Part shown: piece by piece, positions 22,809 through 32,575 of the stretch
How positions within the stretch are numbered: the stretch's first letter is position 1
Layout: every line of letters begins with the position of its first letter
From: Ilyonectria destructans
Taxonomy: Eukaryota; Ascomycota; Sordariomycetes; Hypocreales; Nectriaceae
NCBI GenBank assembly: GCA_020740775.1
Contig: JAHEWK010000005.1
Coordinates: 3,038,001 to 3,102,000 of the forward strand
Direction: 5' to 3'
DNA: 64,000 nt
Position numbers and translations under genes: made by a program
Notes under the pieces: model-generated
What the model saw: only the letters and a program-made list of their open reading frames with translations
Told to the model about the DNA's origin: nothing
Database searches by the model: none

Positions 22809-24325
22809 TTTGATGCTCGATCAAGTCGTGGGAAAAGAACTAAGTGAGAGGCGGCAACGAATAATTGAGGATGTGATGAAATGATGTGGGAACTGAACAG
22901 AGGAAGAAGCGTCTGTCCCCGTGAGTTTGAAAGTAAACAGGTAGAAGGTTGACGGAGTTGTATGACGTTGGCGTAAGGATGGGAAGAAAGGAAACACGGG
23001 GGGAAGGGGAAACAAGGGGGAAATGGGAGAACCCTCAGGAGGGGCATTGCTGCTGGGAAAGCAACGACCTCCCTCCTCAGCAAACACAAACAAGCTATCA
23101 CTTCTCCACTTTGGTCAGATCTCTCTATGAGCCATTGCAGATACTTTCTGCCACCCCAGCCCTGTTTGGTTGGAGTGGGCTTTGGGCACCTCATTCTCAC
23201 AGCGGTCAGACGCGGAGGTTGAGACCGAACTAGCCTAGCTAGAACGGCCTTACGGTGCACTTCTAGGCCAGGATCCCAGCTCTGACCCCGAAGCCATCGC
23301 GGCGACTCTGTATCCCGACCTTCACCGACGGTTGCTTGCTGAGTGGCGTACCGCCCGGTACGGAAGATGAGTTGCCGCGTTGTCTTACCCTAACACTCTG
23401 TGCGTTGGTCAAGCCCCTCACCAGCACCCCAGTATTCTTATTGAATAAAAAAAGAAAAACCCGCCAAGGGTGGTGATGCTGAGCCATGATGCCGTGGTCT
23501 CTGTGGCGTGAAAACTGGGCGAACTTGACTCTGGCCAGGCCGCACTGTAATTTGGTAGCGAGAGTGAGACTAGGAACCAGGAGAAAGCTATACGATAGCA
23601 AAAAGCGTAGCCTGGGGTTTGCCGTTCAATACTTGAGCTTCAATCGTCTCGTGGTGGTCGGCGGAAGCCTGCCTGCACACACTGTTCACGCATGGCAACC
23701 AAATCAATCTGCCAAGGATGAGTTAGCCACTAACCAGAGCGGTGGAGACCATGGCGCCCGCAGCCGTGACTGTGAGCTGTATAGTGGCTTGTCACTTATG
23801 AGATGTCGGGGTCATGAGCCAGCGTCAGGTAATTGCTGCCTCCTGGCAGCTCGGAAAAGAGCGGTGGGAGCTCAGCTCTACCTTAGAAGCAGGAACCCAT
23901 CTTGGCGTGTGTCAAGTTACCGCGCCTCGCACAAGGGAGCATGCTCCACCAAATGCGAAGCCAATAGGTGCCATACGTCTCGACAGCGTGCTTGTATGAC
24001 ACTCCCTCTTGATGTCGGAGGCTTTTTGACGTACGGCCTTTAGATTGGCTAATGAAGATTGTTTCTTATCTAAAATCCCGTCACCAATACGCTCTAGCTC
24101 TCGAAGTCCATGCGCGGATTCCGTGCCCGCCCGTACGCGCCGCGTGCCAGCCTCACACAGGACACATTTCAGGCGGGTGTGTTGCACAGCAGATTCTGGA
24201 CCAGTACTTTCCAGGCCCGCACGTCGTCTGTTCTCCTCAGTAATTTCCGCCCGGAAAGGGCCCCTGTCACCTCCCTGCGTGATTTAACGCCACGGCGATG
24301 TTGAATCCATTATCCGCATGAGAGG
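22809..24325. other. Intergenic, no gene supported
   Basis: The right part borders the retrotransposon. A purine-rich patch near 22975-23035 lies upstream of the Hsp70-like gene. Open frames such as that at about 23486-24043 lack family features and have unlikely composition. Confidence 0.4.
24321..24325. repeat. Target-site duplication AGAGG, left copy
   Basis: AGAGG directly precedes the left LTR and recurs directly after the right LTR at 29940-29944. A 5-bp duplication is normal for Ty3/Gypsy integrases. Confidence 0.9.
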
Positions 24326-24541
24326 TGTGAAAGGCCTCTAGTGAGTTGATTCAACTAACTAGTCCCTATGCTGTTTACTTTCAAGATGAAGAAAGGAAAG
24401 AATCTAAATACAAACTGGGTGCGTGAAGACGCGTTATATCTTCTTTAATATAGAAGATTCGAGAATCAACTCGATGGCGCTGTGGAGAAGAATTCGGGCT
24501 TGGCGGCAGAGCCGCCAGCCAAGTGGGCCTGACCCGTTACA
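24326..24541 (-). repeat. 3' LTR of the retrotransposon
   Basis: This 216-bp copy matches the other LTR in every position I compared. It is the 3' LTR in element sense, directly preceded by the polypurine tract. It contains GGCGGCAGAGCCGCC, a short hairpin. Confidence 0.95.
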
Positions 24542-26191
24542 TTACCCCCCTCCTCCAGAGTTGGCGTGTATCTCACGATGATTTTCGAAGTTGACTCTCT
24601 TCTTCTTCCGCTTTGTCCATTGTTTCCATGCATCCGTATGCCGTACAGCACTGAGATGCTCCCACGTGGGTCTCGAATAGTCCACCCACTTCACGAGCAC
24701 CTTCTTGTGCGTGCCTTCCTTCTTTTCATCGAGGATGCGTTCAACGAGGTACATCTCTTGACCGTCCACCAGCACTGGTGGGGCGCTCTCGTGATCGACC
24801 TGCTGTGATGGTAGCGGGTCGTCAGGGACGGGCCGGAGCAAATCCACATGGAATACTGGGTGTATGCGTCCGGGCACGTCTAACTTGTAGGCGTGTGGGT
24901 TAATCTCCTCGACCACTTGGTATTTTGCATGTAGCCAGTCCAGCTTCTTACAAGGCCGTGACGTCTTGACGTTCTTCAGATTAAGGTATACCCAGTCTCC
25001 AGGCTTGTAGCGGGGCGAGGCAGTTCTGTGCCTGTTGGCTTGGGCTTGCTGTATCTCTTGGGCCATAGCTATTGCAGCTTGCGCAAACTCTGTGGCGTCC
25101 TGAAGTCTCTGGATGAAGTCTTCTGCCATAACCTCGCCCTCCCTCGCATCTTCTGCTCTTCGATCCTCGACTAGCTGAATTGGCTCGTTGTGGTAGCCGT
25201 GCATGAAGAAGAACGGGCTTAGGCCGGTAGAGGCCGCGTCCCTCTCGTTGATTGTTGCCATGGCTATTGGTAGCAGGTCTAGCCAATTCTCTTGGAGATA
25301 GTTTGTCCATATTCGTAGGATCTTCTCAACCTCTTGGTTCATTCGCTCCGTCGCTCCATCCGTCTGTGGGTGGTACGCCGTCGATAGCCGCTGCTCGATC
25401 TGCAGCAGTTTGCAGAAGTGCTTCCACATGTCGCTGACAAACTGGGGCCCACGGTCACTGGTTATGGCTGTTGGAATACCATGGACCGGGTAGTGCCGTT
25501 CGAAGAGTCTCTTAGCAACCGCTTCCGAGGAGATATCGCTCATGCCTTCGAGTTCGACGCCTTTGGTAAGCCGGTCTGTGACTACCATGCAGTTCGTCGC
25601 GCCATCCCGTCCCGATGGTGGGAGGTCCGTAATGAAGTCGATAGTGACCTCGCTCCATATTCGTTGCGGAATGGGTAATGGCTTCAGGAGCCCTCTCTTC
25701 GTGTCTCTCCAAATGGTGTTCCTTCCGCAGACCTCACAGTTACGCACGAATTGGCGTACTTCGCTAGCTGCGCCCGGCCAAAAGAAGCGTCTCGACAGAA
25801 TAGAGTACGTAAGGTCTCTCCCCGGGTGCCCGGTAATGTGGGAGTCGTGTGTTGCTTGAATAATCTTCGTGCGCAGCGGCTCAGAGTTGGGTATCCAGAC
25901 ACGATTCCGGAAGCATAGGAGACCTTTGTCATCCAGTGAGCATTCTGAGATACTCACAACCTTCTCCTTTTGCAACTGTGTCGGTAAGTTCTTCTCTCCA
26001 TTCGCTACTAGCTTCGTGAGTTCCTGGTAGAGCTTGTCCTCTCGGCGTGCGGCGTCCCAAAGTTGCTGCAATTCCTGGTCCTCGAATAGCCTGATATCCT
26101 TTTCGAAATCAAACTCCAGGGCGCCCTCAGTGTTGGTGGAAACTGTCGAGATGCGTACCCTTCTAAGATGGTCGTCCTGAAAGAGCCTCAT
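24542..26191 (-). CDS. Retrotransposon integrase with C-terminal chromodomain
   Basis: Read from the ATG at 26191-26189 this frame gives 549 residues. That ATG overlaps the TGA of the upstream RT frame as ATGA, and the integrase frame is also open for about 85 codons further upstream. The zinc-binding HHCC region is present (HDSHITGHPGRDL, then CEVCGRN). The catalytic triad is visible in TIDFITDLP, ITSDRGPQF and TERMNQEVE (D, D, E). Near the C-terminus, YLVERILDEKK ... VLVKWVDYSRPTWEHLSAV matches a chromodomain, which steers integration to marked chromatin in chromoviruses. The protein ends SGGGG, encoded by the polypurine tract. It may be made by reinitiation or a -1 shift from the RT frame. 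Confidence 0.9.
   Translation of the reverse strand: MRLFQDDHLRRVRISTVSTNTEGALEFDFEKDIRLFEDQELQQLWDAARREDKLYQELTKLVANGEKNLPTQLQKEKVVSISECSLDDKGLLCFRNRVWIPNSEPLRTKIIQATHDSHITGHPGRDLTYSILSRRFFWPGAASEVRQFVRNCEVCGRNTIWRDTKRGLLKPLPIPQRIWSEVTIDFITDLPPSGRDGATNCMVVTDRLTKGVELEGMSDISSEAVAKRLFERHYPVHGIPTAITSDRGPQFVSDMWKHFCKLLQIEQRLSTAYHPQTDGATERMNQEVEKILRIWTNYLQENWLDLLPIAMATINERDAASTGLSPFFFMHGYHNEPIQLVEDRRAEDAREGEVMAEDFIQRLQDATEFAQAAIAMAQEIQQAQANRHRTASPRYKPGDWVYLNLKNVKTSRPCKKLDWLHAKYQVVEEINPHAYKLDVPGRIHPVFHVDLLRPVPDDPLPSQQVDHESAPPVLVDGQEMYLVERILDEKKEGTHKKVLVKWVDYSRPTWEHLSAVRHTDAWKQWTKRKKKRVNFENHREIHANSGGGG
24545..24556 (-). other. Polypurine tract (plus-strand primer)
   Basis: In element sense the sequence reads GGAGGAGGGGGG followed by TAA and then the LTR. 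Such tracts prime plus-strand DNA synthesis. The integrase frame runs through it, coding the final Gly run, and stops at the LTR edge. Confidence 0.85.
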
Positions 26192-28230
26192 AATGCGTGC
26201 TTGAGCCGCTCGTCCGAGTAGTCGGCTGGCATATCTTGGTCTCGTCGAGAGAGCGCGTCTGGCAGTCCAGCCTTCTTTCCGGGTCTCCATTCGAGTGTGA
26301 AATGGAACCTGGATAAGAACTCCGACCATCGTACTTGTCTTTCCGTTAATCTTCTCTCCGAATAGAAGTATTTCAGATTCTGATGGTCCGTGAGGATCCT
26401 GAAATTCTTCACAGCTCGCAGCTCTGGTTCCCATTGCTCCAGACACCTTACAATAGCAAGCAGTTCCTTGTCGTGAATAGCGTAGTTGACCTCTGCTGGC
26501 GAGTGTTTCTTCGAGAAATAGGCGACAGGCCGTAATAGTCCGTCTTCGTCGTCTCGCTGGGAGAGGACACCCCCAGTGACAAATCCTGAAGAATCTGCCT
26601 CCACGATAGTCTCTCTCTCCGGGTGGAAATGAGCTAGAATAGGGGCCGTGATCAACAGGTCCTTAAGCTTCTCAAAGGCTTCTTCGCATAGGTCGTCCCA
26701 ACGGAAGGGTACGTCCTTTTTCGTTAGCCGTATCAGCGGCTCTGCTATCTCTGAGAACTCAGGCATGAAAATCCTATAGAAGTTCGCGAAACCGATAAAG
26801 GCTCTAACGGCTTTTACGTTCGTTGGCGTAGTCCATTCCTTGACAGCCTTGACCTTCTCAGGATCGACTCGGATCCCGTTCTCCGCCTCGATAATGAACC
26901 CGAGATATTTCACCGTCTTGACTTCGAATTCGCTCTTGCTGATGTCTAGCTGTAGCCCAGCATCCATTAGGCGTTGGAGGACCCTGCCGACTTTGTCGCG
27001 GTGGTCTTGAATGCTTCCAGAAGAGAAGATCAACACGTCGTCGATGTATGCTGACACGAAATCGTCTAGGTAGTCTTGGAGCACGCTGTTGATATACCGT
27101 TGAAAGGCTGCGGGTGCACCTGTCAGTCCAAATGGGACTACCAGCCATTCAAAAGATCCGTAGCGTGTTCTGAAGGCCGTCTTTTCTTCGTCTCCGGGGG
27201 CGACCCTGATCTTGTGGAATGCTGCTATAACATCTAGCTTCGTGAACCACTTTGCCTTTGCCACAGTGCGTAGCGTTTCGTTGAGTAAGGGCAGCGGATA
27301 GCGGTCCTTCTTGGTGATGTTGTTCAGTCCTCGGTAATCCACACAAAAGCGAACGCCTCCACCAGGCTTTTTCACCATGAGAACCGGTGCCGCCGCGGGT
27401 GAACTGCTAACTCTGATAAACTCCTTGTCGAGAAGCTCTGTAAGTGTCTTCCGCAGTACCAATAGCTCTTCGCGAGACATGCCATAAAGCGGACCCCAGG
27501 GTAGGGGTTTCTCGCGGCCGTGTTCGTCTCGTAGGACTTCGATCTTCAGGTCAACGCCTGGCCTGTGGGGAGGTAACTGGTTGGCCAGTTGTCGAGAGAA
27601 GGCTTGTAACCACTTGTGGTAGTGTGGTGGCAACTTCTCCACTGGGTCGATCTTTGGTTTCGGTCTCAAGGCTTTGTCGATGTCCGCCATCGTGACGGCA
27701 TAAACTCCAACGCCGCCTGTACGTCTGTTGCGGCGCACGTCGCCTAGAAAGGCAGCGGCCATCACCTTCGAGACCTCTAGTCGAGGGGGCCGATAGCGTT
27801 GTCGGTCTTGTACTTGAGCTCCACTGGTTCCGATCTCCAAGTATCCTTCCTTCGCATGAATGTGAACATCTTGATCTTCCATCCATCGTTTGCCTAGAAT
27901 CATATCCCAGTTAAGGTCGTCAATGACGTACATAAATACACGGCGCTGTTGGTGTCCGTCTAGGTCGATCGATAAGTAAGTGATCTTGTCGATCTTAACC
28001 TCCTTGCCGTCTCCTGCTGCATTCTCGAGGATGCGAGGTTGAACAGGTATATGTGGCAGCTGAAGAGATTGGAAGGTCCGTTTGCTAACCGCGCCGTAGC
28101 AGAGGCAACCATAGTCGACGAGGGATGGTACGAAGTCCGTTCCATTCACCCTAACGTCTGCTATGAATGGATCTCCATCCATTCTCTTTTTACCGGTTGT
28201 CTCCCATTCTCTCACAGCCGCCGCGTGTTC
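26188..28230 (-). CDS. Retrotransposon protease-reverse transcriptase-RNase H
   Basis: This frame is the same as gag and separated from it only by one TAG (28233-28231), so it is probably reached by stop-codon readthrough; it has no early ATG. The protease region reads VPSLVDYGCLCYGAV where a D-S-G or D-T-G triad is normal. The RT contains the polymerase box AYIDDVLIFSS and VKKPGGGVRFCVDYRGLN. RNase H shows IVEADSSGFVTGGVLSQ, KELLAIVRCLE and LTDHQNLKYF. It ends RLKHAL-stop, the TGA overlapping the integrase ATG. Apart from the DYG replacement it looks intact. Confidence 0.92.
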   Translation of the reverse strand, partial: EHAAAVREWETTGKKRMDGDPFIADVRVNGTDFVPSLVDYGCLCYGAVSKRTFQSLQLPHIPVQPRILENAAGDGKEVKIDKITYLSIDLDGHQQRRVFMYVIDDLNWDMILGKRWMEDQDVHIHAKEGYLEIGTSGAQVQDRQRYRPPRLEVSKVMAAAFLGDVRRNRRTGGVGVYAVTMADIDKALRPKPKIDPVEKLPPHYHKWLQAFSRQLANQLPPHRPGVDLKIEVLRDEHGREKPLPWGPLYGMSREELLVLRKTLTELLDKEFIRVSSSPAAAPVLMVKKPGGGVRFCVDYRGLNNITKKDRYPLPLLNETLRTVAKAKWFTKLDVIAAFHKIRVAPGDEEKTAFRTRYGSFEWLVVPFGLTGAPAAFQRYINSVLQDYLDDFVSAYIDDVLIFSSGSIQDHRDKVGRVLQRLMDAGLQLDISKSEFEVKTVKYLGFIIEAENGIRVDPEKVKAVKEWTTPTNVKAVRAFIGFANFYRIFMPEFSEIAEPLIRLTKKDVPFRWDDLCEEAFEKLKDLLITAPILAHFHPERETIVEADSSGFVTGGVLSQRDDEDGLLRPVAYFSKKHSPAEVNYAIHDKELLAIVRCLEQWEPELRAVKNFRILTDHQNLKYFYSERRLTERQVRWSEFLSRFHFTLEWRPGKKAGLPDALSRRDQDMPADYSDERLKHAL

Positions 28231-29550
28231 CTAGTCTGAATCTCCGTCGCTCTGGAGAGTGGCATCTTCGCCTTCTTCAACGATCGCGGCGTTGGTAACC
28301 GAGGGGCGCGAGGGGGCTGCGGCGTTGACTTGAGTGCGTCTGGTTACGCTCCCGGGCCGAATAGGTGCGGCTAATGGACAGCGTTCGATTCTGCAGTTAT
28401 CTCTTCCGCAACGGAGACAACGTCCTTCGCGGTAGCGTGCATCCATTTCATCCTGATCGACCCACTTGGCACGCTTACCGAGCAAAGCCTGATCCTCTGG
28501 TCGCCTGGACTGGTAGCCATTCGTGTTCTTGCCGCCGCGGGTGCGCCCAGCGTTTACTTGAGTGGATGCTTGTGGGGTTGGCTCCCATTCCATCATGTCC
28601 TCTCTTCTGACCTCAGCCTGCTGGACATGCTGTTGCTGAGATCTCTGGCTGCTCTGACTACCGTGGTTGTCCAAGCCCCTCGTGTTGCCGCGAGGTTTCT
28701 TCCACTGGCCTAACAGTTCCATCTGGCTGCTAAGCGAGTCGCACCTCTTTGCCAGCCCAACGTAGGTGCTAATCGCGACGGAATCAGAGCCTATAAGAGC
28801 GGCCTTCATTCTGTCGTTTAGTGCCTCCTGGAGGTAAGAAATCTTGCTGTCATCTGGCCAATATTCGGCATTGGCGTTGGCGATCTCTTTCTCGAAACGA
28901 GGGTAGAACGAAGTAAAGGGTTCGTTTTCTCCTTGCTTAATCGAGTGCAGGTTGCGAGTAGCTCTCTGTTTACGATCCTTCTCTCCGTACAACAGTTCAA
29001 GGCGGTTGAGCAGTTCAGCCACATTAAACGTCCTCTTCTCAATTTGCATCTCCACAAAGGTGGTCACATTGTCTTTAGCCTTGCCTTCCAGGCTCATAAA
29101 GACATACATAAAGTGGCCCTCTGCGTCTCCGAGGGCTTCGCCGTCGACTCGTAGCTTCCCTTCGGTCTCCAACTTCCAGCTACGCCACTGGGACTTGTCA
29201 CCACTGTACTTCGGGACATCTCGCAGCTTGGGGCGCTTGGTCGGGTGAGGACTGTAAGTGATAACCGTATTGGCGGGATCGGCGGTGATAGAAGGGTTGG
29301 TAGTAGTGTTGGGAGTGACAGGAACAGCGGTTGTCTTATTGTCTTCTGGCGCCAGCGTGGGCGCTGGTGTGGGCTGTATAGACTGGATGGACGTTTCCAG
29401 TGCTAACAGCTTCAATTTCGTTTCCTCATTTGCCTCTCTTAGGGCCATATTCTCGGACCGCATAAGCCTGACTTCGCTCAAGAGTTGCTCGAGTACGCTA
29501 GCCGACTGGCTAGTGGTTTCCCCCTGAGTCATGCCGTCTGAGTGGTCCAT
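28231..29550 (-). CDS. Retrotransposon Gag
   Basis: The 439-residue Gag starts at the ATG at 29548-29550. A coiled-coil-like N-terminus (VRLMRSENMALREANEETK) precedes the capsid region (ALGDAEGHFMYVFMSLEG, FYPRFEKEIANANAEY). The nucleocapsid knuckle is CLRCGRDNCRIERC, a C-x2-C-x4-C-x4-C pattern in which the usual His of CCHC is Cys. The frame ends in TAG and continues as pol in the same frame. Confidence 0.9.
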   Translation of the reverse strand: MDHSDGMTQGETTSQSASVLEQLLSEVRLMRSENMALREANEETKLKLLALETSIQSIQPTPAPTLAPEDNKTTAVPVTPNTTTNPSITADPANTVITYSPHPTKRPKLRDVPKYSGDKSQWRSWKLETEGKLRVDGEALGDAEGHFMYVFMSLEGKAKDNVTTFVEMQIEKRTFNVAELLNRLELLYGEKDRKQRATRNLHSIKQGENEPFTSFYPRFEKEIANANAEYWPDDSKISYLQEALNDRMKAALIGSDSVAISTYVGLAKRCDSLSSQMELLGQWKKPRGNTRGLDNHGSQSSQRSQQQHVQQAEVRREDMMEWEPTPQASTQVNAGRTRGGKNTNGYQSRRPEDQALLGKRAKWVDQDEMDARYREGRCLRCGRDNCRIERCPLAAPIRPGSVTRRTQVNAAAPSRPSVTNAAIVEEGEDATLQSDGDSD

Positions 29551-29597
29551 TATTCTTCTTCGCTTGTGGCTTCTGGTGCTTCTAACTTCTTAACTCC

Positions 29598-29642
29598 GGG
29601 TGCTTCGGGTGCTTCGGGTGCTTTGGGTGCTTCGGGTGCTTC
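29598..29642. repeat. 9-bp tandem repeat in element leader
   Basis: Five head-to-tail copies of GGGTGCTTC (one with a C to T change) lie in the untranslated leader between the 5' LTR and gag. Confidence 0.8.
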
Positions 29643-29711
29643 GGCTGACTTTTTGACTTCTGGACTCGGGATGAGTCGTTGACTTCTGGACTTCAGCAGA
29701 TTTCTGAAGTG

Positions 29712-29723
29712 ATCTTGAAAGTA
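29712..29723 (-). other. Primer-binding site, self-priming type
   Basis: Directly after the 5' LTR the element reads TACTTTCAAGAT. It does not begin with TGG as tRNA-primed sites do. It is an exact 12-base reverse complement of ATCTTGAAAGTA inside the LTR (29774-29785 on the other strand). This is the arrangement of the Tf1/sushi group, in which the folded-back 5' end of the transcript primes minus-strand synthesis. Confidence 0.75.
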
Positions 29724-29939
29724 TGTGAAAGGCCTCTAGTGAGTTGATTCAACTAACTAGTCCCTATGCTGTTTACTTTCAAGATGAAGAAAGGAAAGAA
29801 TCTAAATACAAACTGGGTGCGTGAAGACGCGTTATATCTTCTTTAATATAGAAGATTCGAGAATCAACTCGATGGCGCTGTGGAGAAGAATTCGGGCTTG
29901 GCGGCAGAGCCGCCAGCCAAGTGGGCCTGACCCGTTACA
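29724..29939 (-). repeat. 5' LTR of the retrotransposon
   Basis: This is the 5' LTR in element sense, identical by eye to the copy at 24326-24541. It should hold the element promoter; the self-priming complement suggests that transcripts start at about 29785. Confidence 0.95.
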
Positions 29940-29944
29940 AGAGG
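29940..29944. repeat. Target-site duplication AGAGG, right copy
   Basis: The second copy of the AGAGG duplication flanks the right LTR. Confidence 0.9.
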
Positions 29945-30867
29945 CGTCTGGCCTGAAGGGCGGTTGCGCTCCAGACACCCTCAGAGCGGGGCTCCCAAAG
30001 GCTGAGAGAAAGCCCGGAAGAGCATGTCGCATCGGGCGCGTAGGTACAGGCGCTAGAACTTAAATGGCGCTTGAATTTTCTCTCTTGTGTCTTTTGTTGG
30101 AGGAAGTTCTTACAGCCGCGTGTGCAGCGCCTGTGGCATCTACGCATCATCAATACACATCTTTGACCCGACAACAGCTCTGATACACTGCCGTTCAGAG
30201 GCTACAGTCTACCTTATTGACCCAATACCAACCATTGAGAGAGTCTAACAGAGTGATCTTCCCTGCATGCGGAGCAGCCATGTTTGCACAATGGTTGGGC
30301 CTTAATGCGCCTCTTGGCCAAACGCCATGGCTTGCTTGCCACACCAACCATCTCATATATGCTGTAACACCTTGGCTTCCGGTAGCTTGGACATTTTAGC
30401 CCGGAATTTGAGACGTGGCCGTCGGCTGATATGTCGGCTCAGGCCAAACATTTCTGTATTAACTCCGCGCTGAGGAACGTCGCACGCCGCAGGCCGCAAA
30501 ACAGCCAGTGGTTACTCTATTTCATTCAGTAGATCCGGATCAAACGGCCATTCGGCCTGGATGGGCGGTGGTTTTAGCTTAAAAAAATCGGCCTTCCTCT
30601 TGGGAGTGTGACCTTCCGCCGGTGACGAACAAAGGAAGTGAAATCACTTGACCTTTTCCCCTTGCATGAGCTGAATAGACCCCCTTCACTGGCTGATCCA
30701 TTTTTGGCACGTCCCAAAAGAGTCAGCAGAGTCAGCAGAGTAGCCGCCCGCCGCTTCTGTTTATGGTCTCTCCCGTCCTCCCCGGCTCCTCTCTGCTCTC
30801 TTGTCCCCTGCGACCTCCTCCCTTCCCCTGGTCCCGATTTCTTCCCCTTCTTCTTCGAACACTTGCA
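29945..30867. other. Intergenic; part of a dispersed repeat
   Basis: The segment around 30148-30176 (CATCAATACACATCTTTGACC and following bases) recurs with a few changes at 33541-33569, so both may be remnants of one older repeat. The stretch 30650-30860 is pyrimidine-rich and looks like the leader of the next gene. Confidence 0.4.
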
Positions 30868-32575
30868 ATGCCTAGAAAATCCCCAAAGCCATTGCACATC
30901 CCGAAATCGTCGTCTATCTCCACCAGCGCGCCTACGGTTAGCAGTGTCCACAAGCGTCGCTTATCCACCATGGAATCAACCACGGACGACACCGCCCACC
31001 CTTCTCGCGGGAAGAAACCCCGTAACTCTCCGCAAAACAATCCAGACGACAAAGATGCCGACGCTGCACCCCTTGCCGTAAGTGGGAATGATTCCATTGA
31101 GCCACCAGTGTTGACTCACTAACGAACATGGAGGTCCTGGACGCTGGATCTGTCCCCCTCGCCACAGGAAACAGCGACTCTATTGAGCCTCCAGTGTCGA
31201 CTCAGCTAACGAACACGGAGGTCCTGGATTCTGGCTCTGACCCCCTCATCACAGGTAAAAGCAACACCATAAAGCATCGAGTGTTGGCCCAGCTAACGAA
31301 TACAGAAGTCTTAGGCCCTGTCCCTGTCCCCCTCGCCACAGGCAACAGCGACTCTATTGAGCCTCCAGTGTCGAGTCAGCCGGAGGTCCTGGACGCTGGC
31401 TCTGTCCCCCTTGCCACAGGCAACAACAACTCCATGAAGCCTCCAGTGTCGACTCAGCTAATAAGCCCGAACGCCTCCGAGCCGAAGTCCGATCCTCCAT
31501 GGATGCTTCTGTACAACCCTGAGCAATCCCGCTTTGCACTGGGTCAAGCCTACAGGGGGAGATATTTCGAGACCGAGTTCTGGCAACCGCCGGCATCATT
31601 GATCACAAAAGAAGAAAAAGTCCGCTGGGATGATGAGCACATTTTTGGCTACGCAGCATCCCCTGAACGTGTCATTCATGCTTTCTCCAAAACCCTAAAT
31701 CAGGCGGTTGGTATGTTTGCGAACGCCTGTATCCCTGACAAGTATCAACTGCAATCGTTGGAGAGCCTTGACACGGAGGCCCAGAATCGCATCAAGGCAT
31801 GGGCACCAAAGGCGGAGCTGTACCTAGGTCATCGGCTCGCGGGACATAAGCTACTAATGGACGCTTGCGTGTGGCGAGTTCTGTTCGACAATCTCTTTTC
31901 GGAAGATTGCCACGATAAATGGGCTGGGCAGCGGTGGGCTGACTACGATAAGGCCCGTCGAGGCTTTCGAGGTAAAGCATTTCCCCACAACATATTACTC
32001 CCCCAGAGGCACTCTACTGATGCATCGTGCTGGACACAGAGCGCGTTCCCAACGAAGACAGCGCCTTCACCCATTCATTCCACGCTTGGAGATATCACCA
32101 CGTACGAATGCTCTATGCCACTCACGGACCCCATTCGGACCCTGCCCGACTCAACGCAATTGTTCGTAACGAGCTCGGCCCGTTAATCGAATTAAGCCAC
32201 AGCTCACCCCACGAGATAGACGAATATCTCGGAAGGATGATCGACTGTGCTATCAATATAGACTTCCGTGTCCATGCGATGAAAGGGGCCGCTTCTTTCG
32301 AGATGCGCGAACCGGAGACGCTGAAGCTGTCGGGCTTCGCCTACAAAGGTGACCCGAACGTCATGGTCCGTTATAATGGGTCAGCCTGTGATGATGGCCT
32401 CCCCGTCCACTTCATTATCCGCCCACGCCTGCAAATCTATGGATTCATTGATTGCTGCCATTCCGCTAACCAGTTCCACCACACTGAGCCCTTCTACGAC
32501 GATTACGACAAGCGCACCGTTGTACCTATGGAGGTCGCTGTGGGAGTGTTTGACGCTGAGGATCGGGAGCTTTGA
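30868..32575 (+). CDS. Unknown protein with tandem 29-residue repeats
   Basis: Exons are 30868-31077, 31134-31971 and 32040-32575, giving 527 residues. Both introns have GT..AG ends, branch-like CACTAAC or TACTGAT, and restore the frame. The N-terminus is basic and Ser/Thr-rich (nuclear-signal-like KKPRN near residue 50). Then come three to four imperfect copies of a unit of up to 29 residues (LDAGSVPLATGNSDSIEPPV type). From about residue 190 on, a non-repetitive domain includes WMLLYNPEQSRFALGQAYRG and HFIIRPRLQIYGFIDCC. I do not recognise it. The first intron sits in what looks like a decayed repeat unit, see findings. Such proteins are often lineage specific. Confidence 0.65.

Larger units (their letters stand above)
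24326..29939 (-). mobile_element. Ty3/Gypsy chromovirus-type LTR retrotransposon, complete
   Basis: The 5,614-bp element is on the minus strand. Two 216-bp LTRs (24326-24541 and 29724-29939) read the same base for base by eye and have TG..CA ends in element sense (TGTAACGGG ... CCTTTCACA). A 5-bp duplication AGAGG flanks it at 24321-24325 and 29940-29944. Domain order is gag, protease, RT, RNase H, integrase, chromodomain, which is the Ty3/Gypsy chromovirus order. Identical LTRs and long open frames point to a recent insertion. The pieces are listed separately below. Confidence 0.97.

Noticed and set aside
23486..24043. Plus-strand open frame of 185 codons
   Set aside because: No recognisable domain, irregular composition and no splice-consistent extension.
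31115..31125. Simple one-base deletion making the repeat gene a pseudogene
   Set aside because: A 56-bp intron with good GTAAGT, CTAAC and AG signals restores the frame, so a spliced gene is the better reading.
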